Position numbers and translations under genes: made by a program | Notes under the pieces: model-generated | Seen by the model: the letters and a program-made list of their open reading frames with translations, nothing else | Database searches by the model: none | What the model was told of the DNA's origin: nothing | Shown: positions 7,481 through 18,064 of the stretch, one piece after another | How positions within the stretch are numbered: the first letter of the stretch is position 1 | How the letters are laid out: each line of letters starts with the position of its first letter | Assembly: GCF_001434585.1 (NCBI RefSeq) | Contig: NZ_AZDB01000012.1 | Coordinates: forward strand, 1 to 51,209 | Source: Companilactobacillus crustorum JCM 15951 | GTDB taxonomy: Bacteria; Bacillota; Bacilli; Lactobacillales; Lactobacillaceae | Direction: 5' to 3' | DNA length: 51,209 nucleotides

Positions 7481-9565
7481 TTATTCGTCATCATCGTCGT
7501 CAATTTCGCCGTCGATCTTAATATCTTTTAAGGCGGAACGATCTTTTCTAACGAGACGTAAACGATTGAGTGAAACTTTGCCAAGAACTAATGGGACACG
7601 TTCTTCCACAACATCATTGTATGATAGTCCAAACCAGTTAGCTGGAGAAATGAATTTTTGAAGGACTAAACGCATGTGAATGATACTTTTCTTAACGTTA
7701 CTAATCTTAGTATCTGGTGAAAGGACCTCTTTGATGATAACGAAGGAGAAGTCGCCAACTTCACGATCAGGAATAGTTGTGTATTTCTGAGGTTGAGGTT
7801 TAATTTCTCCATTCGACATCATGTCATTAACAACTTGACGCAGATAAACATTAACTTTTTGATCAACTCTAAAACCTAAGTAGAGTTGGACACTGACCAT
7901 ATAGTCAGTATCAAAAGTTTCTACGCTATAAGCAGCAGTATAAGGTTCGTCCGTAACATTAACAGTTACGAACCAATAAACTTGAGCTCGCTTAGGACGT
8001 TTATCAAGAATGGAATAAAGAATATTTTTCTTAATGCGATATCCATCATGAATCTTAGTTAAGTAAACCAAGTTAGTTGTATAAAGCGGATAACTTGGGT
8101 CTTTTCTTAAATCATTTAATTGGTGTTTGAAAGCTAGTAGGGAAACAAAATGGCTCCGATAAGTATTGTCGTCTTTTAGACGTTCGCCGTATCTCCAAGT
8201 GAACATAACCACAATAAGAACTGCAGCAATGAACATAGTAATGTAAGCACCATGAATGAACTTACTACTATTAGTTACAAAGAAGATACTTTCAATAATA
8301 AAGAAGAAACTGATAATAACGGTCGTAAAGAAGCGATTAGCTCGTTTCATCAACAGCCATTGATGGAGCAAAATAGTCGTCATTAACATAGTAATAGTAA
8401 TTTCTAGACCGTAAGCATTTGACATATTTTCCGAAGTTTTAAAGTAGAAAACAATAAACATACAAACGACCCAGATAATTGAATTAACAGTAGGAATATA
8501 AAGCTGTCCCTTAAAATTAGTAGGGTAGTAAGTCTTCAATCTTGGGAAAATTCTTAGTTTAGTAGCTTCAGATACTAAAGTATAAGAACCAGAAATCAAA
8601 GCTTGCGAAGCAATAATAGCTGCCATAGCTGAAAGGAAAATTCCGAATAGTCTAAAGTCAGCAGGAATGGATTGGTAAAATGGATTCATTGCTGATCCCA
8701 TTTGTTGAAGAGAATGATTATCCTTCACGCTCAAGATCCAAGTAGCTTGTCCCAAGTAACTTAGCAATAAACAAACTTTAACGAAAGGCCAACTAGTATA
8801 GATATTAGGACGCCCAACGTGTCCCATATCTGAATACAAAGCTTCCGCACCAGTAGTAGCAAGAAAAATACTACCTAAGATGAAGACGCCTCGAATATTG
8901 ATTGGGCTTCGTAATAATTCAAAAGCATAATAAGGATTCAAAGCTCGAATCATAGACCAATCTGATGAAAGGTTCATGATACCAACGAATCCTAAGAAAG
9001 CAAACCAAACTAGCATAATTGGTCCAAAAGCTCGGCCAATCAACTGTGTACCAAATCTTTGAATAAAGAATAAGGTAGATAAAATAATCAAAGTAACAAT
9101 AATTACCTGATTTTGGGTACTGATCAAAATAGTATTGTTAATAGCAATACCCTTCAAACCTTCAATAGCTGCTGTAACAGTAACAGCAGGTGTCATCATA
9201 CCATCAGCTAGAAAGGTTGCCCCACCGATCATAGCTGGGATGATCAACCACTTTGCTCGTTTTCTAACCAAGGTATAAAGAGCAAAGATACCACCCTCAC
9301 CACGGTTATCAGCACGTAAAGCAATTAAAACATATTTAATTGTCGTGACTAAGGTTAGTGTCCAAAAAATTAATGAAACACTACCTAAAATAAAATTGGT
9401 GGACATTTTTTCAAGTCCGCCATTCCCAACCATCAAAGAGTGCATAACGTATAGAGGAGAAGTACCAATGTCCCCGTATACGATTCCTAAAGCAATAAGG
9501 AATCCTGCAACGCTCATCTTTGAATGTGGGTTATTTTTAAAAGAATTTAGTTGTGTCTTTTCCAT
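7481..9565 (-). CDS. kup: KUP-type potassium transporter
   Basis: A proton-coupled K+ uptake protein of the KUP/HAK/KT family in the cytoplasmic membrane. From ATG 9565 the product is 694 aa. GDIGTSPLYV is at residues 31-40 and DNRGEGGIFAL follows near 85-95. About twelve membrane segments precede a soluble C-terminal domain from about residue 440 onward. The tail is strikingly acidic (EIDDDDDE). The start was chosen because GGAG lies ten bases upstream of this ATG; a more upstream in-frame ATG would add 22 residues without a binding site. A TATAAT (minus strand, 9600-9605) fits a promoter of its own. In Lactococcus and Bacillus, Kup-type proteins are inhibited by c-di-AMP. The window also encodes a c-di-AMP receptor (32,039), but I see no c-di-AMP riboswitch upstream. 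Confidence 0.95.
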   Translation of the reverse strand: MEKTQLNSFKNNPHSKMSVAGFLIALGIVYGDIGTSPLYVMHSLMVGNGGLEKMSTNFILGSVSLIFWTLTLVTTIKYVLIALRADNRGEGGIFALYTLVRKRAKWLIIPAMIGGATFLADGMMTPAVTVTAAIEGLKGIAINNTILISTQNQVIIVTLIILSTLFFIQRFGTQLIGRAFGPIMLVWFAFLGFVGIMNLSSDWSMIRALNPYYAFELLRSPINIRGVFILGSIFLATTGAEALYSDMGHVGRPNIYTSWPFVKVCLLLSYLGQATWILSVKDNHSLQQMGSAMNPFYQSIPADFRLFGIFLSAMAAIIASQALISGSYTLVSEATKLRIFPRLKTYYPTNFKGQLYIPTVNSIIWVVCMFIVFYFKTSENMSNAYGLEITITMLMTTILLHQWLLMKRANRFFTTVIISFFFIIESIFFVTNSSKFIHGAYITMFIAAVLIVVMFTWRYGERLKDDNTYRSHFVSLLAFKHQLNDLRKDPSYPLYTTNLVYLTKIHDGYRIKKNILYSILDKRPKRAQVYWFVTVNVTDEPYTAAYSVETFDTDYMVSVQLYLGFRVDQKVNVYLRQVVNDMMSNGEIKPQPQKYTTIPDREVGDFSFVIIKEVLSPDTKISNVKKSIIHMRLVLQKFISPANWFGLSYNDVVEERVPLVLGKVSLNRLRLVRKDRSALKDIKIDGEIDDDDDE

Positions 9566-9688
9566 ATAAATAATCTCCAAAATAAACAGTTCAACGGCGA
9601 TTATAACATTAGAATTGATAGTATGAAACAACTTAATTTTAGAGAAAGTCGTTTTGCTATATGTTAGGATATTTAACCGCTATTGATA

Positions 9689-12109
9689 TTACTTTGTGTG
9701 GATTGGAACAATTAATGAGGAATCTGCAGTTTTAATTGTGTAGTCAATATCTTGATTTCCTCGCACGGTCATTCCAAAGTCGGTAGCATAAATAATTAAT
9801 CCTAATTGGTGCCCCTGTAATATCTTATAAAAGGTAGGCTGCAATTCAACGTTAATATCATAAAAAACATTTGGATCTAGCTCATCATTTTTATAAGGAG
9901 CAGTACGATTTTGTAAGTTTAGATGTCCCTTGGTAATCATTTTAAAGGGGGTTTCTTTATCATAGGTAAATTCGCGTAGATCATCTTCGCGCCAATCATA
10001 GGTTGCAGCCAAAGCATTTTTAGCTAAAAGAATAGGTGAAACAGTTAGACGCTTTTGTGATCCATAGTCGATTAATTGAAAGCTTAATAATCCTAAATTT
10101 TGATTGGAGGATACTTTTAAATTAACTTCGGCTTTTCCATCAATAATAAGATCTTTTTTCAGTTCTGCGGTTTTAAAGATTAATTGGTTATTAGTAATTT
10201 TGGGATCATTAGATAATAAATCTTTTTCCCAAGCATCGTTATGCTTAATATAAAAATCAAAGTCCTTTTGAGCAAGCTTGTCGTTAAATGATAGTGATTG
10301 GTTCACACTATTTTCTGCTGATAATTTATCACTTGATAAATTATATTTAATTTGGTCATTATTGTTATCAGACCAGTCTTTGTAGCTATTCCAGGTTTCG
10401 ACTTTGGTATTGTCTTGGATGATGACATTAGGGATGATTTCTTTTGCCTGGTTGTCCACACCTAGCAATTCATGAGTTAGCCAAAGGTTGATTATATCGT
10501 TATAATCAATTGATCTAAAAGCATTGATATAGATATGCTGACCTTGGTGAAGAATTATTTTTTCTGTAACGCCGTTATTCTTGATTCCATTCCAAAGTCG
10601 TTCTACGTTTCGAGGTTTAACATTCCAGTCATTTAAGCCGTGAATCATAAAAACATCAGCTTTAATGTTCTTGAAATTTTTATGATAATTTCTAGCATCC
10701 CAGAAGCGATTATAATTTCCTGTATTTCGATCTTCGCCAGTTTCAATATCTTTAATTTGTTGATTCCACAGTTGCTTTACGTTATGAAAATCCCCCGGTT
10801 GCAAACGACGACTAAAAGTTTCCTCTGCTAAAACGTCGGCGTCTTCGCCAGGAAAACCATCCGGAGCGATAACTAAGCCACCATCACGATAATAATCGTA
10901 CCAACTAGAGATAGCAGCCTCACTAATCACTGTTTTTAATCCGGGAACCCCCGTTGTAGCAGCCGCTGTAGCTAACGTTCCCAAGTATGAACGGCCAGTC
11001 ATGGCGACTTTTTTATTAGACCACCAAGCCTTGATTTCAATGTTATCGGTTCGATTAGTAAAGGCAGGAAGCTGACCTGTTAACCATTTAATAACCGAAA
11101 CTGTAGAGATTGTTTCGTCCGGATCACCTGTGGTTCTTAAGCCATCTGAATCTTTGGTCCCAATACCAGCCATATAAACAACGGCAAAGCCACGCGCCAA
11201 GAAGTAGTTATTTAGCGTATATGAACTTTCTCGAGCAAAATCTTCTTCAGCACGCTTAGTTTGACCATTAATTTCTCGAGGTTCAGGAACCATTTTTGTC
11301 TCATTATATTCAATATCTTTATACTGTAAATTATTTGGTTCCTTATGTTTTAGAGGTATATTGACATTATGAGTAAGCTTTTCACCAGTTTCATCATTAG
11401 TTCCTTGATTATAGGGACTGGCAGTATACAAAATGGGAACTTTAAGACCTTGTTCAGTCTCTTGAGGACGGAGTATTTCCGCTTTGAGAAGATCTCTTTT
11501 TCCATCATGATCACTGTCTTGAGGCGATTCAACATAAACCACTTCGCGAATTAATTTATGGGGATCAAAAACAGGTAATGTTTTGCCATTGAATAAGAGC
11601 GGTTGAGTTATCTTGCCATAAAAGGACGTAAAGAACCCCTTGGCGGCTAATGAATCTATGAATGTTTCACCGTTTTTATTATGAGTTGCCAATAACCAAT
11701 ACCATGCGGATTTTAATTCATCAATTGTAAAATTATCGCCGTTATGGTCAGCAATCATCAATTGAATTTTTTTCATGGCTGAAAGAGGATCGGATAAGTT
11801 GAAATCAACATCGGGATTAAATTTTAATAGTTGAAGACTAACGTTATAAAAAGCCATAACGGATAAACTAGTGGCGTAATCTAAATATTCGTTGAGATTT
11901 TGATCCTCAGTTGCCATATAAGTTTTTAGTTTTTCTTCAAAAATGGAAGAAGTCTTTGCTTCAAGAAAACTCTTGCTGAGAAAACTTTTCCATAGGCGAA
12001 TTGGGTTAGACTCTGATTCATTATCTTTGTCAAGAAAGCCAATTTCCTTAAGTTCTTTTATTTGATCATTAAAACTTGTAGGACGAATTGCAAATTGATT
12101 ATTTTTCAT
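9689..12109 (-). CDS. pepX: Xaa-Pro dipeptidyl-peptidase PepX
   Basis: A cytoplasmic serine peptidase (family S15) that removes X-Pro dipeptides from the N-terminus of peptides, important for using proline-rich casein or cereal peptides. The 806-aa protein has the usual order: N-terminal helical domain (about 1-160), alpha/beta-hydrolase catalytic domain with nucleophile S374 in TGRSYLGT, Asp494 in HGLNDWNV and His525 in HQGQH, then a C-terminal beta-sandwich. Length is normal for lactobacilli (about 790-810). The start ATG 12109 has AAAAGGAG upstream, and a minus-strand TATAAT lies at 12139-12144. The gene appears monocistronic. No clear terminator follows, so some readthrough into kup, 124 bp away, is possible. 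Confidence 0.96.
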   Translation of the reverse strand: MKNNQFAIRPTSFNDQIKELKEIGFLDKDNESESNPIRLWKSFLSKSFLEAKTSSIFEEKLKTYMATEDQNLNEYLDYATSLSVMAFYNVSLQLLKFNPDVDFNLSDPLSAMKKIQLMIADHNGDNFTIDELKSAWYWLLATHNKNGETFIDSLAAKGFFTSFYGKITQPLLFNGKTLPVFDPHKLIREVVYVESPQDSDHDGKRDLLKAEILRPQETEQGLKVPILYTASPYNQGTNDETGEKLTHNVNIPLKHKEPNNLQYKDIEYNETKMVPEPREINGQTKRAEEDFARESSYTLNNYFLARGFAVVYMAGIGTKDSDGLRTTGDPDETISTVSVIKWLTGQLPAFTNRTDNIEIKAWWSNKKVAMTGRSYLGTLATAAATTGVPGLKTVISEAAISSWYDYYRDGGLVIAPDGFPGEDADVLAEETFSRRLQPGDFHNVKQLWNQQIKDIETGEDRNTGNYNRFWDARNYHKNFKNIKADVFMIHGLNDWNVKPRNVERLWNGIKNNGVTEKIILHQGQHIYINAFRSIDYNDIINLWLTHELLGVDNQAKEIIPNVIIQDNTKVETWNSYKDWSDNNNDQIKYNLSSDKLSAENSVNQSLSFNDKLAQKDFDFYIKHNDAWEKDLLSNDPKITNNQLIFKTAELKKDLIIDGKAEVNLKVSSNQNLGLLSFQLIDYGSQKRLTVSPILLAKNALAATYDWREDDLREFTYDKETPFKMITKGHLNLQNRTAPYKNDELDPNVFYDINVELQPTFYKILQGHQLGLIIYATDFGMTVRGNQDIDYTIKTADSSLIVPIHTK

Positions 12110-12274
12110 ATTGACAACTCCTTTTAAGTATTAATTTCATTATAGAGCAGAGACATGATCTTTTGATAGGTATAAGAAAAAAGCTCAATGGTTATTGGAT
12201 TTTACTTAGGTTGAAGAGAGCATTGAAGCTTATTGATTGGATACAATTAATTTTAAATTCAAATATATAAAAAA

Positions 12275-12309
12275 CAGTTAATGACTATGATGTAAAAAGT
12301 CATTAACTG
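12275..12309 (-). terminator. Terminator of the GNAT-rpiA-pepC operon
   Basis: CAGTTAATGACT (12275-12286) pairs perfectly with AGTCATTAACTG (12298-12309). On the minus strand a T6 run follows. Confidence 0.88.
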
Positions 12310-12362
12310 CTTTAATTTTTTAATATTTAAAATTTGAAATCCTTATGCAAATTAAGTATCTA

Positions 12363-13706
12363 TTAAGCTAAGGCTCCCATTGGGTCCCATGGTGCGAGAA
12401 CTTTAGGTTCCTTGGATTCTGTTTCGAAGGTCTTTTTAAGATCCTCAGGTAAGTATTGCTTGTTGATGACAAGTTGATAAACAAATTCATTGAACCAAGA
12501 GTCGCTCATAACAAAGTATCCTTTGTTACCAACTTTTTCGCCCCATGAATTTTCAACTTTCCACTTCAATGGATTGCCGTTTTCGTCTAAATCGACACCA
12601 GTGATAACCATAGCATGTGTCATCATACTTTCGATATAGTCTAGGCGTTGAGCTTTAGTCATCTTAAGGTCGGTATTTAGTAAGCCTTCGAGATCATAGA
12701 TATTTGTATCCATAATACCAATCTTACGATCAGAACTTTGACCAACATCACTACCGAACCAAACTGTTTCACCAGCTTGAAGTTGCTTGATAGCAAGTTT
12801 TTTAAAGTCGTTTATTTCTAGATTTAGATGACGAACTTGACGGCCACCAACAACGTTACCGAGCATTTCTACGGTATAGACATGATTATAAGGTTTGTCA
12901 GCAGTAGGAGCATTGATTGTTGAAATGTAGCTATCAAGATCCCAGCCAACGTACTTTTTGAAGAATTCTTGAGGAGTGATGCCAGTTTCTTTGTGATAGC
13001 TCTTATCATCATCACGATAAGCCCAATCGAACTTAGTAGGAGGAACGCCAACTGTGTAAACTAAAATCTTGTAGATTTCGCTTAGCAATTCATTTTTCTT
13101 ACGTTCGATATCTTCTTCAGATTTGTTGTCATTTACTAAGTTACGTAGGATAATGGCGTCCTTACGTAGTTTTTTATTGAGAACTGAATTTAATTCAGAG
13201 GAATTAGTACGGCTGAATGTATCAGGCATAACGCTCTTAGGAACGACACCATATTTTTGAACAAGTGCCATAACCATATCCCATTGACCACCATCTTGTT
13301 GAGGTGTTGTCATTAGGAAGTCAACTTTGCGGTCACCAGTAGGCAATGCTGCAGTATTAATGACATTTTCGAAGAAATAGTTAGATTTTTCCAACTTATC
13401 CCAGAAAAGCATGTAACCTTGTGATAATTCCAAGCCTTTGATTTTAAAACTATCCTGAAGAGGGTGTCTCATTGTGTTCAAAGCAGCAAAGACCCAGCAT
13501 AATCCAGATTGTTTTTGATCGGCAACTTTACCAGTATCAATTTCGACTGAGAAAGTAGGATCCATCGCTACTTTGGAAGCAATTGTTTCACTTGATTTGT
13601 ATAAACCGTTGTTTGCAACAGCATTTTTAATTGCTGAAGAACCGGGTGTATTTTCAAAAGCGGTTTGAAATTTGTCTAATTCTGATGATGTGATTTCTTT
13701 AGTCAT
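12363..13706 (-). CDS. pepC: Aminopeptidase C (bleomycin hydrolase family)
   Basis: A cytoplasmic cysteine aminopeptidase (family C1B) that removes N-terminal residues from peptides and forms a hexameric self-compartmentalised barrel. The catalytic triad is visible: C70 in KQSGLCW, H364 in MMTHAMVITG and N386 in VENSWGE. The 447-aa length is typical. The C-terminus ends DPMGALA; in this family the C-terminal residues reach into the active site, and the final Ala is usual. Start ATG 13706 has GAGGAG ten bases upstream. It follows rpiA by 13 bp on the minus strand, so it is probably the last gene of a GNAT-rpiA-pepC operon ending at the 12,275 hairpin. Confidence 0.97.
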   Translation of the reverse strand: MTKEITSSELDKFQTAFENTPGSSAIKNAVANNGLYKSSETIASKVAMDPTFSVEIDTGKVADQKQSGLCWVFAALNTMRHPLQDSFKIKGLELSQGYMLFWDKLEKSNYFFENVINTAALPTGDRKVDFLMTTPQQDGGQWDMVMALVQKYGVVPKSVMPDTFSRTNSSELNSVLNKKLRKDAIILRNLVNDNKSEEDIERKKNELLSEIYKILVYTVGVPPTKFDWAYRDDDKSYHKETGITPQEFFKKYVGWDLDSYISTINAPTADKPYNHVYTVEMLGNVVGGRQVRHLNLEINDFKKLAIKQLQAGETVWFGSDVGQSSDRKIGIMDTNIYDLEGLLNTDLKMTKAQRLDYIESMMTHAMVITGVDLDENGNPLKWKVENSWGEKVGNKGYFVMSDSWFNEFVYQLVINKQYLPEDLKKTFETESKEPKVLAPWDPMGALA

Positions 13707-13719
13707 ACAATATTCTCCT

Positions 13720-14409
13720 CTATCTGATATTATCGATTACTTTAGGTCCATCTTCGTAACCAACGATAATAGTATTTACTATATTAAGAAATAGTCCATG
13801 TGCAACTATTCCCACTTGGTGATCTAACCAATCAGCTAATAAATGCGGATGTTTAATTTCTCCCATTTTGAGATCGATAACGTAATTTTTATTATGCGTT
13901 AAGACACGTTTGCCTTGATCATCGAGACGGAACTCGGGTTGAAGATTTTCCTTTTGAAGGTCTGCAAAAGTTTTTTCACAACCAAAGGGAATAACTTCTA
14001 GTGGCAATGGAAAACTACCTAGAGTATCAGCCATCTTTGATTGATCAACAATCCAAATATTTTTAGTTGAATTGGTAGCAACCATTTTTTCAAGTAGGTG
14101 AGCAGCGCCGCCACCTTTGATGCCTTGATAGTTTTTGTCAATTTGATCGGCACCATCAATTGTTAGGTCGATATGATCAATGTCATTGAGATCCTTAGTA
14201 GGAATACCTAAAGATTTAGCTTGCTTTTCAGAGCGTGATGAAGTTGTAACTGCCACAATATTTTTGATGTCGCCAGCTTGATATCTTTTTCCTAATTCTT
14301 CAATCATATAGTAAACTGTAGAGCCGGTACCTAAACCTACAACCATATTGCTTTTAATAAAATCAACAGATCTAGTACCTACAGCTTTTTTTAATTCGTT
14401 TTGATCCAA
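13720..14409 (-). CDS. rpiA: Ribose-5-phosphate isomerase A
   Basis: Interconverts ribose-5-phosphate and ribulose-5-phosphate in the pentose phosphate pathway. The 229-aa product shows GLGTGST (25-31), TSSRSE (56-61), the active-site DGAD (85-88), [11 protein letters not shown] (98-108) with E107 as general base, and the C-terminal HGLFLN segment. The start is TTG at 14409, directly after the TAG stop of the upstream GNAT gene, with AGGGGGA inside the end of that gene. This suggests translational coupling. It sits between the GNAT gene and pepC in one operon. Confidence 0.96.
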   Translation of the reverse strand: MDQNELKKAVGTRSVDFIKSNMVVGLGTGSTVYYMIEELGKRYQAGDIKNIVAVTTSSRSEKQAKSLGIPTKDLNDIDHIDLTIDGADQIDKNYQGIKGGGAAHLLEKMVATNSTKNIWIVDQSKMADTLGSFPLPLEVIPFGCEKTFADLQKENLQPEFRLDDQGKRVLTHNKNYVIDLKMGEIKHPHLLADWLDHQVGIVAHGLFLNIVNTIIVGYEDGPKVIDNIR

Positions 14410-14712
14410 CTAATTTTCCCCCTTTAAGAGCTTGTGGTAATTTTCGGTTAACAAAAAGCGAATCTCCGGTTTTCTTTCAAAAGTAACTTTAGCATATTCA
14501 CAAACCGGAACTATTTTAAGATTTTTCAAGTCTGCATAGTCTAAAGCAGCGTTGAGCAACTTGCCAGCGAGACCTTGACCTCGGTATGAGTCGCTAACAT
14601 AAGTATGATCTAATGAAATTACACCATCAGTAACGGTGGAATAAGTGATTTCACCAATCATTTCATCGTTGTCTTCTAAGTAGAAACGACCGTCTTCGTG
14701 TTTCATTTCCAT
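14410..14712 (-). CDS. Small GNAT-type N-acetyltransferase (YidJ/YjdJ-like)
   Basis: A 100-aa short GNAT protein of the Gcn5-related 'N-acetyltransferase-like' group (COG2388 type). Visible features are IGEITYS, the central strand LDHTYVS, the acetyl-CoA-binding loop YRGQGLAGKL (residues about 63-72) and KIVPVCEYAK, all in the order of this compact family. Substrate unknown. First gene of the minus-strand GNAT-rpiA-pepC operon; ATG 14712 follows GGAGG by seven bases. Its stop codon abuts the TTG start of rpiA. Confidence 0.85.
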   Translation of the reverse strand: MEMKHEDGRFYLEDNDEMIGEITYSTVTDGVISLDHTYVSDSYRGQGLAGKLLNAALDYADLKNLKIVPVCEYAKVTFERKPEIRFLLTENYHKLLKGEN

Positions 14713-14843
14713 AAAACTACCTCCTGCTTGAATAATTTAATTTTATATTACTCTATTATAAGTAGAAAGTCAGTGTAATGAATAGTTTTATGGCGTCTAA
14801 AATGCTATTATTTTAGATATCTAATGCTTAAGGAGTTTTCAAT

Positions 14844-15386
14844 TTGACAAAAAAACGTGGATTTGAAATTGTAAAAAAATACGAAGGTAAAGGAATCAAT
14901 TTGCCTGTTCGTCAAACTAAAAATGCTGCTGGTTATGATATTGAAAGTGCTCAAGATTTTGTCGTACCATCAATTTGGAAATTTGGTGTTTTGAATGTTT
15001 TGAAATTTTTGCTCAATAAAGGCAAAATGGATGATGATAAAATTGTGGAAGTTCAAAAATCAATTAAACCGGTCCTAGTACCAACTGGTGTCAAAGCTTA
15101 TATGCAAGAAGACGAGGTTCTGATTATTGCCAGTCGCTCTAGCAATCCATTGAAACGCGGTTTGTCGATTCCTAATGGTATTGGCGTAGTTGACGCAGAT
15201 TACTATAATAATGATAGTAATGAAGGCGAATTGTTCGTTCAGCTGATCAATTTCTTTCCAGTTGATTATAAAGTTAAGAAGGGTGAACGTTTAGCCCAAG
15301 GTATTTTTATTAATTATCTTACAACAGACGATGATGAAGGCGGATTAACGAAACGTCATGGAGGATTTGGTTCTTCAGGAATATAA
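14844..15386 (+). CDS. dut: dUTP diphosphatase (trimeric dUTPase family)
   Basis: Hydrolyses dUTP to dUMP and pyrophosphate, keeping uracil out of DNA and feeding dTMP synthesis. The five dUTPase motifs are present in order: AAGYDIES (28-35), SRSSN (97-101), [13 protein letters not shown] (111-123), [11 protein letters not shown] (145-155) and the C-terminal lid RHGGFGSSG (171-179). At 180 aa it is longer than the ~150-aa minimum because of an insertion (about residues 44-70) between motifs 1 and 2, a form common in lactobacilli and phages. Start is TTG 14844 with AAGGAG upstream. It is the first gene of the radA block; the start of radA follows within 20 bp. Confidence 0.93.
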   Translation: MTKKRGFEIVKKYEGKGINLPVRQTKNAAGYDIESAQDFVVPSIWKFGVLNVLKFLLNKGKMDDDKIVEVQKSIKPVLVPTGVKAYMQEDEVLIIASRSSNPLKRGLSIPNGIGVVDADYYNNDSNEGELFVQLINFFPVDYKVKKGERLAQGIFINYLTTDDDEGGLTKRHGGFGSSGI

Positions 15387-15405
15387 TAAGAAAGGAACTA
15401 TTTTA

Positions 15406-16779
15406 TTGGCTAAAGCTAAAACAAAATTTGTTTGTCAAAACTGTGGGTATGTTTCTCCCAAATATTTAGGACGTTGTCCTAATTGTGGTGTCTGGAATCA
15501 AATGGTAGAAGAAGTTGATCATCCAGAGGCTGCCAAAGCAAGCGCTACACCAAGTCGCCGTGTCAGTGATGTAGAATCTAAACCAGTTAAGATTTCGGAG
15601 GTCTCTTTTGAAAAAGAACCTCGGGTTAAAACTGATTTAGGTGAGTTGAATCGAGTTTTAGGTGGAGGCATTGTTCCAGGATCATTAATTTTAATCGGTG
15701 GTGATCCTGGTATTGGTAAATCGACCTTATTAACGCAGGTTTCAGGACAATTAGCTAAAGACGGTGGCAAAGTACTTTATGTTTCAGGTGAAGAGAGTGC
15801 TTCACAGATTAAGATGCGGGCAGACCGATTGGGAATTACTGGCGATAATTTATATCTATATCCTCAGACTGATATGAGTTATATTCGTCAAACAATTGAT
15901 GAAATGCATCCTGATTATTTGATTATTGATTCAGTTCAAACTATGGACGAACCAGAAATTACTTCAGCAGTTGGAAGTATTTCACAAATTCGTGAGGTTA
16001 CAGCTGAATTAATGAATATTGCTAAGCAACAAAACGTTACAGTTTTTGTTGTTGGACATGTTACAAAAGGTGGGGCTATTGCTGGTCCTAAGATTTTGGA
16101 GCATATGGTAGATACAGTGCTGTATTTTGAGGGCGATACGCACCACAGTTATCGAATTTTACGGTCGGTTAAAAATCGTTTTGGCTCAACCAATGAAATC
16201 GGTATTTTTGAAATGCGAACTAAGGGATTGGTTGAAGTTGCTAATCCTTCAGAGATATTTTTAGAAGAACGTTTGGTAAATGCCAATGGTTCTGCAGTAG
16301 TTGTATCTATGGAAGGTACAAGACCTATTTTGGTCGAGATTCAATCACTAATTACCCCAACTATTTTTGGAAATGCCAAACGGACGGCAACTGGATTAGA
16401 TCATAATCGGGTGTCTGTAATCATGGCAGTTCTTGAAAAGCGGGGTAATTTAATGCTTCAGAATCAAGATGCCTATCTAAAATCAACTGGTGGCGTTAAG
16501 TTGGATGAACCTGCAATTGATTTGGCTTTGGCAATGTCAATTGCTTCTAGCTATAAAAATACAGGTATTCCGGGAACTGATTGTTTTGTCGGTGAAGTTG
16601 GCTTGACTGGTGAAGTAAGACGGGTCAATCGAATTGATCAACGGGTTAATGAGGCTGAAAAATTAGGCTTCAAACGTATTTTTATACCTAAAAATAACTT
16701 GGGCGATTGGTCTAAGCATAATAAGATTCAGATAATCGGCGTCAGTACAGTTTTAGATGCAATGAATAAAATTTTTTAA
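15406..16779 (+). CDS. radA: DNA repair protein RadA (Sms)
   Basis: A RecA-like ATPase that drives branch migration in recombination and repair; in competent Gram-positives it also acts in transformation. The 457-aa protein has an N-terminal zinc finger (C10, C13, C24, C27), Walker A in [10 protein letters not shown] (K105), the RadA-specific KNRFG motif, and a C-terminal Lon-like domain. I chose TTG 15406 because AAAGGA lies upstream and it gives the zinc finger its usual offset from the N-terminus. A 16-residue longer form overlapping dut is possible in frame but not family-like. It is between dut and yacL in the same orientation, probably one transcript. Confidence 0.95.
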   Translation: MAKAKTKFVCQNCGYVSPKYLGRCPNCGVWNQMVEEVDHPEAAKASATPSRRVSDVESKPVKISEVSFEKEPRVKTDLGELNRVLGGGIVPGSLILIGGDPGIGKSTLLTQVSGQLAKDGGKVLYVSGEESASQIKMRADRLGITGDNLYLYPQTDMSYIRQTIDEMHPDYLIIDSVQTMDEPEITSAVGSISQIREVTAELMNIAKQQNVTVFVVGHVTKGGAIAGPKILEHMVDTVLYFEGDTHHSYRILRSVKNRFGSTNEIGIFEMRTKGLVEVANPSEIFLEERLVNANGSAVVVSMEGTRPILVEIQSLITPTIFGNAKRTATGLDHNRVSVIMAVLEKRGNLMLQNQDAYLKSTGGVKLDEPAIDLALAMSIASSYKNTGIPGTDCFVGEVGLTGEVRRVNRIDQRVNEAEKLGFKRIFIPKNNLGDWSKHNKIQIIGVSTVLDAMNKIF

Positions 16780-16792
16780 TGAGGAGGTTTAT

Positions 16793-18064
16793 ATGCGTAA
16801 AATTGTAATAAATATAATTTTTGCATTACTAGGAATTGCTGTCGGAATAACAGTGTTGCCTAGTTTGTGGGAAGTTTCAGGTTTAGCAGGAGTTGCTTTT
16901 ATCAATAACGGCTATTTTGATGGACTTATTGGATGTATTATATTTTATTTCTTGTCGTTTTTGTTTGTTAAACCAATCTTGGATTTAAATCAAAAAATTG
17001 AAAAGTATTTAAATTCCAGATCACCGGGTTGGATCATTTATGGATCAGGATTTTTAATTGGTGGCTTAGTTTTGGCCAATATTATCTCAATTCCGTTTTA
17101 TTTGATGCATAATATGTTTTCAAATGTAATTCCAGTTATTTTAATGATTGTTTTCGGTTGGATTGGTTTTAGAATGGGAACTAGTCGTCGAAATGATTGG
17201 AGTAATTTTTCAATTTCAAGACGAAATAATAACAATAATAAAACAGCTGAAAAGAATGACCAATTAGCTTCAGAAGGTGAAGTAACTCGTCGTTCAGCTA
17301 AAAAAGATTTTTATCCATATAAAATTTTGGATACTTCAGTTGTTATTGACGGTCGAATTCATCAATTGGCTCAAACAGGATTTTTGGAAGGGAAATTAAT
17401 GATTCCAGATTTCGTGGTTCACGAGCTGCAATTAATTTCTGATTCCAGTGATAACCAAAAACGTGAACGTGGTCGTCGTGGTTTGGATATTTTAAATGAA
17501 ATTAAAATGGACCAAACGATCAATTATGAAACAACTACTAGAGATTATGATAATATTCCAGAAGTTGATATGAAATTGCTTAAATTAGCTAAAGAAATCG
17601 GTGGTGCTGTCATCACAAATGATTATAATTTAAGTAAGGTAAGTGAATTTCAAAATGTTCAGGTACTTAACATTAACGAATTAGCCAAAGTTTTGAAACC
17701 AATGGTTTTGCCAGGAGAAACGATGACTGTTAAAGTTATAAAAGAGGGTACTGAAAGAGAGCAAGGTGTCGCATACCTAGAAGACGGTACGATGGTCGTT
17801 GTTGAAGAAGGTAAATACTTCATTAACAAGGATATTGAGGTTATCGTAACTAGCGCATTGCAAACTGATGCTGGTAAGATGATTTTCGCAAAACCTAAGC
17901 ATTCAATGCATGGTATCCAGGAAAAGAGTAGTGCCAAGGAGAATTCCAATAATCATAATAACGGTGGCAATAATAATCATCGGAATAATGGAAACAAGAA
18001 TTCAAATAAAAACAACTCAAGAAATAAAAGGGGAGTAAACAGAAATGGCAAAAAAGTCAGATAA
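16793..18064 (+). CDS. yacL: PIN/TRAM domain membrane protein (YacL family)
   Basis: A 423-aa protein with four N-terminal membrane segments (about residues 5-25, 38-57, 78-98, 105-125), a PIN-type nuclease domain starting [11 protein letters not shown] with acidic residues spaced as in PIN RNases, and a TRAM domain (about 303-365) beginning [10 protein letters not shown]. It is the orthologue of B. subtilis YacL, located between radA and gltX as there. It may be a membrane-bound RNase, but no substrate is known. Unusual feature: an Asn/Lys/His-rich low-complexity tail of about 40 residues (from about residue 384). The last 20 bp overlap the gltX start, and the gltX ribosome binding site lies inside this tail. 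Confidence 0.92.
   Translation: MRKIVINIIFALLGIAVGITVLPSLWEVSGLAGVAFINNGYFDGLIGCIIFYFLSFLFVKPILDLNQKIEKYLNSRSPGWIIYGSGFLIGGLVLANIISIPFYLMHNMFSNVIPVILMIVFGWIGFRMGTSRRNDWSNFSISRRNNNNNKTAEKNDQLASEGEVTRRSAKKDFYPYKILDTSVVIDGRIHQLAQTGFLEGKLMIPDFVVHELQLISDSSDNQKRERGRRGLDILNEIKMDQTINYETTTRDYDNIPEVDMKLLKLAKEIGGAVITNDYNLSKVSEFQNVQVLNINELAKVLKPMVLPGETMTVKVIKEGTEREQGVAYLEDGTMVVVEEGKYFINKDIEVIVTSALQTDAGKMIFAKPKHSMHGIQEKSSAKENSNNHNNGGNNNHRNNGNKNSNKNNSRNKRGVNRNGKKVR

Noticed and set aside
9566-9688. Possible c-di-AMP (ydaO) riboswitch upstream of kup
   Set aside because: The gap is only 123 bp and shows none of the conserved aptamer blocks; only a -10 box is visible.
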